Shown: piece by piece, positions 25,961-36,653 of the stretch
Numbering within the stretch: position 1 is the first letter of the stretch
How the letters are laid out: each line of letters starts with the position of its first letter
Assembly (NCBI GenBank): GCA_964058805.1
Contig: CAXKVV010000334.1
Coordinates: 1-64,000, forward strand
Origin: Schoenoplectus triqueter
Taxonomy: Eukaryota > Streptophyta > Magnoliopsida > Poales > Cyperaceae
Reading direction: 5' to 3'
Length of the DNA stretch: 64,000 nucleotides
Translations under genes and position numbers: made by a program
Notes under the pieces: model-generated
Told to the model about the DNA's origin: nothing
What the model saw: the letters and a program-made list of their open reading frames with translations, nothing else
Databases searched by the model: none

Positions 25961-26043
25961 CAGCTAAATGACACAGCGAGAGAGTAGGTTAAAGTGTGAG
26001 AGAGGAAAGTGGCTGAGTGAGACAACGAGTTAGGGTTAGGGTT
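24761..26043. other. AT-rich intergenic DNA with a minisatellite and (TC)n/(GA)n runs
   Basis: Positions 25130-25395 hold about four units of roughly 65 bp built on TTAATTTCAATTTCAATTTT and CTCATATATTGACATCTAGC. (TC)n lies near 25605-25625 and (GA)n at 25928-25957. A balanced-composition segment at 25690-26040 has no recognised coding. Confidence 0.5.
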
Positions 26044-26377
26044 CACTACAGCAGAACTAGACTTTTCTAATGGTTTTTAAAGTGATTTACTAACGGTTTT
26101 GCAACCGTTAGTGATAGGGGAGTTAGGAAAAGAATAAGCCACCGTTAGAAAAAGAGGAGCGCTGGACGGACATTTGCCAACGATTTTTAGCCAAGAACCA
26201 ATAGCAAAGGGTGCTGTGAATTTTTTTTAAAGTTTTGATAAAGATTTTTTTAACAAAAACTGTTATCAAAGGGTGTTGTGAATTTTTTTTGAAGTTTTTC
26301 CAACAGTTTTAGAAAAAACTATTAGCAAAGTGTGTCATAATTTATTTTAAATTTTTACTAACGGAGTTTCCTATCAA
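26044..26377. mobile_element. 5' part of a CACTA element
   Basis: It begins CACTACAGCAGAACTAGAC and contains TAACGGTTTTGCAACCGTTA and related inverted words. It stops abruptly at the first family III MITE. Similar subterminal words occur at 56553-56787. Confidence 0.6.
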
Positions 26378-26759
26378 AAGTTATGGTCTTCCGTGAGCTT
26401 AACTCAAAAAATACATCAAATGATCTCTAAATTTTAATTTATCATTCTCATTAAATTATTTATATGAAAATCTTGTGGGATGCAAAAATTTAGAGTGTTT
26501 TGAGTTTTTTAAGTCATGGTTTTTAATTTTTGAAAATCAGCTCTAAAAATAATAATAAAATATTCAATACTTGAACATCATTTTAAAAAATAAAAACGGT
26601 GACATAAAAAACTCAAAACACTCTAAATTTTTTACATCCCACAAGATTTTCATATAAAGAATTTAATGAGGATGATAAATTTAATTTTGAAAATGATTTG
26701 ATGTAATTTTTGAGTTAAACTCACGGAAAGAATTCGTTAGCTTAAGCTCACGGTATCTT

Positions 26760-26765
<6 letters not shown>
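26378..26765. mobile_element. Palindromic MITE, family III copy 1
   Basis: Its ends read CTTCCGTGAGCTTAACTCAA and the reverse complement form GAGTTAAACTCACGGAAAG, with mirrored interiors (AAATTTAGAGTGTTTTGAG). A (TA)n run follows. Confidence 0.7.
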
Positions 26766-26797
<32 letters not shown>

Positions 26798-26799
<2 letters not shown>

Positions 26800-27202
26800 A
26801 ATCTACGGTGATCTTAAGCTCACGGAAGACTTCCGTGAGCTTAGCTCAAAAAATATAACAAATGATCTCCAAATTTTGATTTTTTAATCTCATTAAATTT
26901 TTCATATTGAAATCTTTTGGGGTACAAAAATTTGGGATGTTTCGATTTTTCTAAGTCACTTTTTTCAATTTTTGAAAATCAGCTCCAAAAATAATAATAA
27001 AATATTTAATGTTTGTATATTTTTTTCAAAAATTGAAGAAAGTGACTTAAAAACTCGAAACATCCAAATTTTTGTACTCCATAAGATTTCAATATGGAGA
27101 ATTTAATGAGATTGAAAAATTAAAATTTGAAAATCATTTGATATATTTTTTTAGTTAAATTCACGGATGTCTTTCGTGAGCTTATGCTCACCGAAGATTT
27201 AC
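26798..27202. mobile_element. Palindromic MITE, family III copy 2
   Basis: A second copy with ends GACTTCCGTGAGCTTAGCTC and TTAGTTAAATTCACGGATG, again bounded by (TA)n runs. It marks the left border of the segmental duplication. Confidence 0.7.
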
Positions 27203-27849
27203 TATATATTATATATATATATATATATGTGACATATTTATCATTATCTAGTGAAGAGATAACGTGGAAAAATTCCAAAAGGAACCGAGTTAGAGTAGAA
27301 AGGGACCTCAACTAGTGAACTTTGAGAAGAGGACAAAAATGCATGTTTTTTTTTTCGGAGGGTACAAAAATGCATGCTCACTCACAAGTCACAAGTCAAG
27401 ATAATCTCGGAGACACGTTTCAAGTGACGAGCCCCATGTATCAAAAGCTATCCACTACCTATATAATAAATAATTGTGAGAAGTGCGGTGCCGCGTCTGA
27501 TATCCACGTACATTACTATACATTCATACACGCATGCATGTGTCAATCTAGCAAGGGTATTTACCCTTTACCAGCATTGAGACTTCTTGTCGGAGCGGCG
27601 CTCTCTGTTCAGACGCAGAATAAAAATACTCGTACAAGAGCAATGAAATTAAATACCTATTTTCGACAAGTTCAATGTAATATATTTCCTACTTAATTCA
27701 GTCAGTCCTGAATATATCTTAATTGATTGCATTAAGCCGACAACGAGATGGGTGTGTGTATGCATTTAAAAGATGTTGATAAAATTAAATTAATCCGATG
27801 GATCATTTAGGGTATAAAAAAAATTATGCTTTTAATAGTTATTACAATA

Positions 27850-29039
27850 TATTTTGGATTTAATAACAATTTTAAAAACCCTTTAACAATGTTTCTCTAG
27901 CCATTATTGAATGGAGTGTTAGAAAAAATATAAACAACCGTTATTAAATCGCATTGTTAAAATTATTTTGGAAGACATTTAACAATGATTCTTAACTAAT
28001 AACCATTGTTAAATGATTCTTTAGCAATGATTCTTACCAATAACCGTTGTTAAAGGATACTTTAATAACAATTCTTAGTTAAAAATTATCGTTAAATAGA
28101 TCTTTAGCAATAGTTTTTATCTAATAATCGCTGCTGAAGAACCCTTTAAATATCAAGTCAAAAAGTAATTTAGTTAAAAATTATTGTAAAAAGTAATTTT
28201 TTTTAAAATGAATAGCTATAACATTCTTTAAATATCAAGTCAAATTGATATATGGAGTCAAATTTATTAGATAGGAATACATGTTATTATATATTATTCA
28301 TTCATTCAATAATTAATATAAAAAATATAATTATTCATCCAATATAAAAAGATTTACTCAATAATACATACATCTTACCCATGTAATAATATCAAACACT
28401 ATACAATTTCTAAGAAAAAATTCAAAGAAAACAAATAAAAAAATAGAAGTTAAAACTTTAAATACATTTTTAAACTTGAAGAGGAGGGTTTCTTTTGCCT
28501 TGAAAATGGCGGTAACAACATAATCAGCTAACCCTGAAGATCTCATCGTAAAATTTTCGTGGCCTCGTAGCAAGCCTCAATCAGAGTTTTCTATCAAAAG
28601 TTATTACCATTTGAAGTTGAGATGATCAGATTTCAGTTTTTATTTTTTTTGTCTCTCTTCTCTCTCTCAGTCTCTCAGCTCTCTTTTATATCAAAGATTC
28701 AATCTGTAGGATTTTACGTATTTAATTTTGATTCTTGGATCGTTGGATCGAGATGAACAAATGATGAGATTAAAAAGTCTAACAATCTATGAGAGCAAAA
28801 AAAATATATTGTTATTGGTTGATTCCTTTTTAACAATAATTTTTAGTTAAGAATTGTTGTTAAATGTTCATCCCTACTTTTTGACTTCCAACCTCCATTT
28901 TAACAATGTTTTTTTATTAATAACCGTTGCCAAAAATATTCTTAATATTTTAATAATACCACTGATCCCTTTTGACAATGAATTTCATCTATAACTGTTG
29001 TTAATTGAGTGTTCTTTATGCCCCTTTATGTTGTAGTGA
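27850..29039. mobile_element. CACTA-type element, TTAACAACGGTT family (copy A)
   Basis: Subterminal inverted words (TTTAACAATGATTCTTAACT, AACCATTGTTAAATG) at 27860-28200 and 28820-29030 flank an AT-rich interior. The right end reads TTTATGTTGTAGTG. The left terminus is not a clean CACTA and was not defined. The same element is at 46040-47247 in copy B, so it predates the duplication. Confidence 0.65.
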
Positions 29040-29964
29040 GTTTATTTGATACTAACTTAAATAATTATGAAAAAATATAAAGGAATCACAATCAATTTAT
29101 TATATATTTTTTTATAAAATGACCGAATTTAACATGAACTCTTCCATCGTGAAAATAAAGGGATATTTACAATTTGAAATTGGACATCTGATTTTTATAT
29201 TTTAAAATAAAAAATTAAAACAGAAGCTCGTGCGATTTGTCTATGCTCAAGCTCTGTTTTCATTTTTACATTTCGAACAAGTATGACCCATTCGGCTCGA
29301 ATTATCGACCTATCAATTTTTTTATTCTACTTGATCGTCACTTCTGTTTAGAGTATAACTCAAGTACATATGGAAAAGACAAGTACAAACACGGCATATC
29401 TAATCCCTTCAATCCTCCAATAATTATTGTTATCAATTATTTGATGTTAAACATATAAAATTGTTATCTCAAACAAGAAAATTATTAGTTAATTTAGACA
29501 CAAAAGGTAATAATCATCAATCAAAATCAATTATTCTAATGTTCGAAAGATCACTATAAATTAGGAGGTTGTAGATTCAAAATTCACATAAGGATATCAT
29601 TTATTGATAATTAAAAAGATGAATAAATTTGACACATTTTTACTCAAAAAAGATCATTATAAATCCGACACAACTCATAGACGATGAAGAGTAGGCAAAA
29701 ATGTATCATGTATCAACTATTTATTCGATTAGAAGAAATAAATTTCTTCTAATGAAGAAAAAAATATTCACAATCAGTATTTATTTGAAACCGTGTATGA
29801 CAAATCAATTAATTGTTAAATTAATTAAATTGACTGTTAAATTTGCTGCAATTTGACGATTCTATGATAAAAATGATCCCTTAATAATTATAAACATTTG
29901 ATTGAATAAACATTTTTCGCACAATATTATATTAACAATGTTTTGTCACTACTTTTATCTATTG

Positions 29965-30760
29965 CTTAATCTCTCCATATTAATACGTATAAATTATAGG
30001 GGGCATTGGATTCTTTTGATTCTGCGGCTCAAACCCTCTGTTATTTATGTCGTGGACTCATTGAATCGTGAAGATTAAACATATATTATCCAATCAGTAT
30101 TAAATTCGTAAGTTTTTTTCTATTATTTTTGACAATTTAGTATGTACTGTAATTGATAACTCATATCATTGTTAAAAATAATTTGCTCAAGAAAAAAAAT
30201 CTCAAATTCACTTGAAAAATGATTCAAGTGTGTAATTCCAAACTTTAAATGATAATTAGACATGATATTAATAATTTATTTTAATTGATTTTTTTCTTGC
30301 AAAATTTTAGAGTCCAAACCAACAAAGCAGTAAAAAGGCGGTTATTATGTTATGAAATCGATGCATAATATAATAACTACATATTCTAGCAACAAAAATT
30401 TACCACAAGTATAAAACATAAACTTCATATTAGTCTTTAATTCTTTTACATATTTGCTTGATTAATCAAACTAATGAAATTTTAATTTTTTTAATAGGCT
30501 ATCAAACCAGCTCCTCAATCTTATTCACAAGAAGATATCGAAAAAATTAAGGAGATGGTGGTAAATTATATTGCATATAATATTTGATAATTTATTTTAT
30601 GTTTTTTTCTGTTATTTGTAAATATTTTTTGCCAAATTATTTAGTTACTTATATATTTGTTTGTGTTATTCAGTTATTTAGTGAGTTATGTTAGAAAATA
30701 GTTTGTGTTTTTATATATAGCTGGTATATGGACTGGTCACCGAAAATAGAAAATTTATTT

Positions 30761-30817
<57 letters not shown>

Positions 30818-31170
30818 GCCGGTTATTTAATGAAATCAGTTTTAATTAGCTTATGAATTAGAACTGGTTTTTTTAGTTATAACCGGTTTTAATTGAAAGT
30901 TGATTAGAATCGGTTATTTGAAATCCGGTTTTAATAGAAAAGTTGATTAGAACCGGTTATTTGAAATCCGGTTTTAATAGAAAAGTTGATCAGAACCGGT
31001 TATTGAATAACCGGTTTTAATTGTTGAAATAAAATAGAATCGGTTTTATAAAACCGGTTCTAAAACTTTTATTTTAACACTGGTTATAAAATATTTAGCA
31101 CCCCTTACTTTTAAAACCGGTTGTATAACCAGTGCTAAATTGTTTATAAAACCGATTCTAATTTTTTTTT
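29965..31170. mobile_element. Segment unique to copy A with CACTA subterminal repeats
   Basis: Copy B lacks this roughly 1.2-kb block. From 30820 it carries repeated AACCGGTTTTAATAG-type words as in the CACTA element at 11729, and ends TTTTTTTTTCTGGA without a proper TAGTG. At 30499-30575 a short + strand frame after an AG reads AIKPAPQSYSQEDIEKIKEM, possibly an exon of the element. A (TA)n run lies at 30763-30812. Exact borders and mechanism are not clear. Confidence 0.5.
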
Positions 31171-31477
31171 CTGGACGAATCATATCTTTTACTATCACCA
31201 CAATTATATATCTAGTGTTCGACTTAACAGCCAATTCGACCTTTTTTCTTTTGCTTTCTTTAGCAGCGATTTGACACTTGTTTGATTTCTCTAGAAGAAG
31301 AATCACATTATATTAGCGGAGGCACTTGCCGAGCAACTCTGAGGTCAAAAGTAACTTAAAAATATCATTCTTCCTGGACACTTTCATTCGGAAAAATATC
31401 AGAATGTGGAACGGAAACTCGGAAGTTCTGGATGAAACTTGCCAAAAAATAAACCTTAACAGTACATTTTTTTATAA

Positions 31478-31867
31478 CTAGCTATATACTTGCGCGTTGC
31501 AGCAGACTCTTTTATTTAAACATTAAAACATTATATGATAAAAAATTCACATTGATGAGATTTTCTACACGGTATGAGTTAATGATTCATGGATTTATGA
31601 TAACGAAAGTGAATTATTCCAATATATATTATCACTGTTAATTTCTTACCAAACATGCAGAAGGTTGCTAAATTAAAAAAAACTATATTATGGAAATAGC
31701 AATATAGATGGAAAGAAATGGAGAGAAAAAAATGGATCAATGGACGCAATTATATACGTTCGATCAACCAAAAATAAATATTATTCGTCTAATTGAAGAA
31801 TAAAATTGGTATAACAAAAAATTACCAAGACAAAAAATGGACCCTCTAATTCTTAGATTAGTATAGA
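31478..31867 (-). mobile_element. Non-autonomous Helitron, 390 bp
   Basis: Read on the minus strand it starts TCTATACTAATCTAAG and ends ATATAGCTAG, preceded within 20 bases by an imperfect hairpin (CTGCAACGCGCAAG). It sits exactly between A and T. Copy B has the uninterrupted site TTTATAATTATACAAAT at about 48832. TC...CTAG ends, A/T insertion and no target duplication are the diagnostic Helitron features. It carries no gene. Confidence 0.9.
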
Positions 31868-32162
31868 TTATACAAATAATCCTCAAATACTTTTTTTATA
31901 ATTACACAATCCTTCTAGAATCCGATAAAATTTTCTTGGCTCTTCTAAAAATAAAAAAAAAAATCCAACTAGGAAATCACATTCTGCTGCCGTACAACAG
32001 TGCGTTCTTTTTTTTCTTGCGAGCTGACAAAACCCAATTGGGCCACGAATGGATCAAAAAAGGTGTAGTAATGATACTAAATTGAACGAAAGCACGTTGA
32101 AGTGGGTCGGAAACCAACAAATCAACAATAAGGGTAATTAGCATTTAGCAACCATGATATTC

Positions 32163-32193
32163 CACGTGTCCACTGACTTTAAGCAAGCACGTG
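32163..32193 (+). promoter_or_regulatory. Two G-boxes upstream of GRP gene 2
   Basis: CACGTG occurs at 32163-32168 (within CCACGTGTCC, an ABRE-like context) and at 32188-32193, 25 bp apart, followed by TTTGACTCA (W-box-like) near 32200. Such pairs are known bZIP/bHLH binding sites and suggest stress or ABA control. That regulation is inference. Confidence 0.55.
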
Positions 32194-32259
32194 ACTTAAT
32201 TTGACTCAGACGGTGTGGTACTGGTGGGGATTACCATTCCTTTGAGACCAGTCTAGTTC

Positions 32260-32267
32260 TATAAATA
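32260..32267 (+). promoter_or_regulatory. TATA box of GRP gene 2
   Basis: TATAAATA, 120 bp upstream of the start codon at 32387. Confidence 0.7.
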
Positions 32268-32386
32268 GTCCTGATACGCACCGTTCTATTCTATCCATGA
32301 GCATCCATCCAGGGAGATACATAGCTTCTCTCCTGCTCTTGTACTAAAATCCTGAAAGGCTGAAATAATTGAGTTACGCTTCCATC

Positions 32387-33154
32387 ATGGCTTTTAACAG
32401 AGCTCTGATAGTGGTTGCAGTTCTCTTGCTAGCATCTCTCCTTGCTGAAGGGGATGCTCAGCAGAAAGGTTAGTGCGCGCTTTATTGCTCAAAGTTAAAA
32501 CTCTTATTTTTGTTTACTAATTAGTTACTTTCTCTCTTATTTTGTTGCACACGATAAGAAATGGCACAATTATTCGGACGCAAGGACATTGCCGATATGC
32601 ATGGACACGGTGGCGGAGGCGGTGGAGGTGGTTGTCATCACTGGTGTCATGGCCATTGTTGCACACCACAAGAGATGGCACAATTATTCGAAGGAAAGGA
32701 CGTTGTCGATACGCAAGGATATGGTGGTGGAGGTGGAGGAGGTTGTCATCACTGGTGTCATGGCCATTGTTGCACACCACAAGAGATGGCACAATTATTC
32801 GGAGGAAAGGACGTTGTTGATATGCAAGGATATGGTGGCGGAGGCAGTGGTGAATGGGGTGGTGGTGGTGGTGGAGGAGGTTGTCATCACTGGTGTCATG
32901 GCCATTGTTGCACACCACATGAGATGGCACAATTATTTGGAGGAAAGGACATTGTCGATACACAAGGACATGGTGGGGGAGGCGGTGGTGGAGGTTGTCA
33001 TCGCTGGTGTCATGGCCATTGTTGTACACCCGAAGAGCTCACTAACAACCCCGAGCTAAGCAGCTCAGAGACAGAGGCGAAAGGAACAAAGACCAATGAA
33101 AAAGACGCTAAGGTGGATCCTAAGACTGTGAAGCAAGGAGAGGTAAAGAATTGA
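32387..33154 (+). CDS. Secreted Gly-rich protein with four tandem Cys/His modules (copy A)
   Basis: Exons are 32387-32468 and 32559-33154 with a GT-AG, phase-1 intron, giving 225 residues. Residues 1-25 (MAFNRALIVVAVLLLASLLA...) are a signal peptide. Exon 2 encodes four units, each EMAQLFxGKDxVDxQGxG, a Gly run, then GCHHWCHGHCCTP (CHRWC in unit 4), and a charged Lys/Glu-rich tail. Unit 3 has a longer Gly run with SGEW. The block CC-TP-E resembles the single Cys module at the end of ordinary class II GRPs, here amplified. There are 16 Cys and many His, which suggests disulfide-rich or metal-binding beads on flexible linkers in the apoplast. Repeated core peptides could also be released by proteolysis. 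Both ideas are inference. An AATAAA lies at 33260. I know of no named gene with this architecture. Confidence 0.85.
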
Positions 33155-33552
33155 GGGGGTCTACATGCATGGTTCACATAAGCAGTGGTTGTAATCCTAA
33201 AATAATGTAAACAGATAGTTTACTATTGGAGTATGTAGCGTATGTTTTGTGAATACAGGAATAAAAGAGCAAGTGTGAAAGAGGTGGAAATGACATAGAT
33301 GTCTTTCCACACAGTTGTTTCTGTTTACGTGGATTATCTTTAGGTAACTAAGCATGGAGATAAATATACGAAGGGAGCTGAAAATGCACGTTAATATGAT
33401 GTTTCTCTTTCTTTCTCTCTCAATGTTATATAATCATGCTCTTTCTCTTATTAATTTGATTATTATTAAGGTTATCTGCTACAAAATGTTATTTTACAAT
33501 TTATGTTTTGAGAGATTTAAGATTTTTTGTTACCTGACGGTTGACATCTAAA
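33155..33552. other. 3' flank of GRP gene 2
   Basis: 3' UTR with AATAAA at 33260-33265, then flanking DNA shared with 50123-50520 in copy B. It ends in the AAA that became the target duplication of the CACTA element. Confidence 0.7.
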
Positions 33553-36008
33553 CACTACAAGAAAGTGTCGCACTAACATCTGACAGATTAGATGCAATAA
33601 ACATTATTTACATCAGTAGGTTTATGCTAAAAAACTTTAGCATCCGAAAGCTGATGCAAAACACAGATGTAAATACGTTTGATGGTGATAATCAATTGCA
33701 TCCGATTTTGTATTTGCATCAGCACTTTATTACATCAGGAAAGATAGATGCAAATATTAGGTTTTTACTAGCATAATACTGATGTAATTTTTGATATTAG
33801 CATATGTTAATATGATGATTTCTTCTTTTATTTGCATCTAATAACAGATTATGTCTTTCATTATTACATCCGTTAATATGATGATATCTTTTTTTGCTTG
33901 CATCTGCTAATATGATGATATATACTTTTATTACATTCATTGAAGATATACTTGAGAAAAATAAAAAAAATAATTAGCAAAAAATAGTAATTTAATAAGC
34001 ACAAATTCTTTATGTTCCATTTCTCTCTCCATAAAGCATCTCTCTTCATAATGAACGCAACAGAGGGATAACCTATACATTTCATCGAAAGAGAAATAAT
34101 TTATCTTAATTAAGCAGATGTCTCTATGGCTTGAATGCATTCTAAAACAGTTGCATTGTTAGTCATCGCTGACATGAGAGCCTCATTGTTAATCATCGCT
34201 GACAGTTGCATTGCTAGCCCAGCCATGGAAATAACAACAAGCCTGGAAATATTAATTCATCTCAGAATTTTATACAACTGTCCTTATAATTACATAATTT
34301 GTTTGTAAAATGTACTAGTTAGTTGATACTAGTACAGTACAGGAATTTTTATGCTCAGTAAGAAAATGAAAGAAGAATAGTCACAGAAAATAACCTGTTA
34401 AGTTCCTTACTGTCTAGCTGTCCACCGTAAATCATCTTCTCTAGCCTTTCATCAATTAAATTTACATGCTCTTTTCCAATGTCTAAGAAATATCCCAAAA
34501 TTGGTAGGCCAATCAAGTATGCAACTGATTTTCAATAAAGATGTTAGGCCTAATTATCCACAAAACTCATTGAGCAGCTTCATGCCTTGCAATTTTGTCT
34601 TGATAATCAGGGAAAGATGAAGAAAGCGCTCCAATTGCAGCTTGCAGTAGTCTACAAAGGGATCATAAAGCATATCAATACACTGATATATTAATTTGTA
34701 AAACTGCAGCTCTGAAAGTAATTTAAATCTGGAGGTGCAGAGAAGTTATAGAGTAGTACCTAGGTGAAATGCTGCCGATGTGTACCCCAAGAAGTTGACC
34801 GGCAAGAACAGCAAAAAATCTTGTTGTCCCTACTACCGTGAATAAAAATGTTGTCTGCACAACCAAAAACCATGTATGAACACTACATTCCAAATTTGAG
34901 TCATATTGTTAGGCAGTTAATTGCAAAACACATAAAAAAAATGAAATACTAGTGCGGAGAAACCAACAGAAATCTTACATCATTTCTGACATTAGGAATG
35001 AAAAGGTTCTCAGCATTCTTTATTCCAAGAGTTGTCAGCTCTCACAAAGATGTCTGCACAACAAAAAAAAATTCAAATTTATTGGAACTCATACACTCAG
35101 GCACATTAATTGTGAGCAAGTAAAATTGGATCTGATAATATCTGACAATAGCTCACCAAAGAACTCGCTGACCAAAGAACTCACAAAGAACTGATAAAAG
35201 AAAAGAAAAGCGGATCTGATAACTCACCAAAGAACTCGCTGACAATAGCTGTAGATCAACGTAGGCAAAGTCAAAATAAGAGTGAAGAGAGGCAGAGCAA
35301 CACCGTTGACAGGAGCAGAGGGAGGCAGTGTCGACGGGAGCAAAGGGAGGGTTTCTTTTCTCACCCATCATGGGTCTGGAGGAGCCAACCAGTGGTGGCC
35401 AAGGGTTGTGCGTCGATGAACATGGCTTTAGTCGGTGGGCGTGTGTAGATTTGCGAATCGTAGAGAGAGAAGTGGCAGAGATAGCATGTTGAAAGCGACG
35501 CATTTAGGGTTCGCGATGGGAGAGGCAGCGAGAAGGAAGTGGTACAAAAGGCGATTTTAAGGTTTGGTGATGTTTCGTCTTGTATATCGACCGCTTGATC
35601 AAATTTTAAGGTTTGGCGATGTTTCGTCTTTGTAGAATTTTCGGGGGAAAAAGATTCAGCGCCAACTGGAGAGAATTTTTTGATTTTTCAGCGCCAATTG
35701 GAGGGAATTTATTTGCATCTGTTAAGCTGATGAAAAAAATATCATATTTATTTGCATCTACGAGAACTAATGTAGTACTTATGTGCATCAGCATTTTAGT
35801 GCGCCTCCTCCCATTCATTTTCAGAAAAAAATTATTACAAATACTTGTATCCGCAAACTAGATATAAATATATAGTTGCATCAGCATTTCTAATGCAATA
35901 TGTGCAAATCAAAATTTCGAGGAAGGAAATTTTTGTTGCTGATGCTAATAAAAAAATATAGATGCAATTGACCCTTTTCGGATGTAAATGCAACACTTTC
36001 CTATAGTG
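33553..36008. mobile_element. CACTA element inserted in copy A, with captured FtsH-like gene fragment
   Basis: It starts CACTACAAGAAAGTGTCGC and its reverse-complemented end reads CACTATAGGAAAGTGTTGC. AAA flanks both sides (33550-33552 and 36009-36011), and copy B shows the intact site GACATCTAAATTGAATACAC at 50511-50530. Subterminal words are GCATCAGCATTT / TTTGCATCTG. The interior on the minus strand holds exons of a host gene. Confidence 0.93.
34395..35053 (-). pseudogene. Captured exons of a plant FtsH-like (M41-related) gene
   Basis: Four exon-like pieces with AG/GT borders lie in order on the minus strand. Piece 1 (35053-34979) reads TLGIKNAENLFIPNV. Piece 2 (34854-34760) reads TTFLFTVVGTTRFFAVLAGQ. 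Piece 3 (34651-34569) reads LLQAAIGALSSSFPDYQD and then IARHEAAQ with a stop. Piece 4 (34524-34395) reads AYLIGLPILGYFLDIGKEH then VNLIDERLEKMIY. I recognise this as a plant membrane protein with an FtsH-peptidase-like segment (HEAAH-type site followed by a LGLPILGYSLDIGKEH-like region). The putative HEAAH motif is broken at its last His, and the junction between pieces 3 and 4 is lost. It is a transduplicated pseudogene; an effect on the parent gene through small RNAs is possible but unproven. Confidence 0.6.
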
Positions 36009-36011
36009 AAA

Positions 36012-36653
36012 TTGAATACACAGCAGCTGAGCAGCATACATAATCCGAATTATAACGTAGAAAATATACTGATTGAATATATATGCCATAAAATTGAAGC
36101 AAACATCTGACTGATAAAAATACCTTTTATCTAAATTGATGTAGCGGGGCACTTTATGTTTTGAAAAAATTAGTTATTTGCCATTATAAAATTTTAAATT
36201 TAGAAATTTGTCACTCCAAAGTTTCAATTAAGAAATTTTCCCCTACAAATTTAATTTATACATAAATTTACCATTATATATTTTTTAACAGAATTAAAAA
36301 ATCATAAATTTAGAAAATACCAACAATGCCCTTCTCTCTATTCTCTCTCTACAAACTCAGATCGATTCAGGATGAACACCACGACGCTTTTTTTCATTTT
36401 CTCAGTAATTCTTTGTAAATATGATTGAAAAATTGAGGCTCTAGTTCGTCAAGGATCCATCCCAATTGCTTCGATTTGCTGCAGTTTTTATTTGATTGTC
36501 CATAAATCCTGAATTCGACGTGCTATATCTTAGATTGAATAGCCATGATTTGCCGAATGGTTGCCAGTGGTTGTAATACATCCTGTGGCAATAGATACAC
36601 AACTATACACTTCGTTGCGATTGTGATGTTTAATGCAACAAAAGATGAGTTGC
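36012..36653. other. Right end of duplication copy A, with LINE-derived sequence
   Basis: Shared with 50521-52010 in copy B. The part 36420-36540 corresponds to the LINE tail described at 50920-51380, but copy A lacks the poly(A)-proximal part. Homology to copy B ends near 36653. Confidence 0.6.

Larger units (their letters stand above)
27203..36653 (+). repeat. Segmental duplication, copy A
   Basis: Homologous in direct orientation to 44969-52010. Collinear landmarks: ATTATCTAGTGAAGAGATAA at 27243, CACTA sequences at 27850-29039, the four-unit GRP gene at 32387, and CAACTATACACTTCGTTGCG near 36600. Sequence present only in copy A: about 29965-31170, the Helitron 31478-31867 and the CACTA element 33553-36008. 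Missing from copy A are the MITE at 45324, a block at about 48140-48420, part of a LINE tail and the block 51397-51925. Confidence 0.92.

Noticed and set aside
27322..27696. 124-codon open frame in copy A, partly conserved at 45103-45321
   Set aside because: No domain, the frame is broken by the MITE in copy B, and the surroundings are repeats. Conservation is explained by the duplication.
32517..33029. Long antisense and alternative-frame open frames over the four-unit GRP exon (also 49473-49997)
   Set aside because: They arise because the repeat has no stops in several frames. Only the + frame continuing from the signal-peptide exon has a start, intron phase and protein logic.
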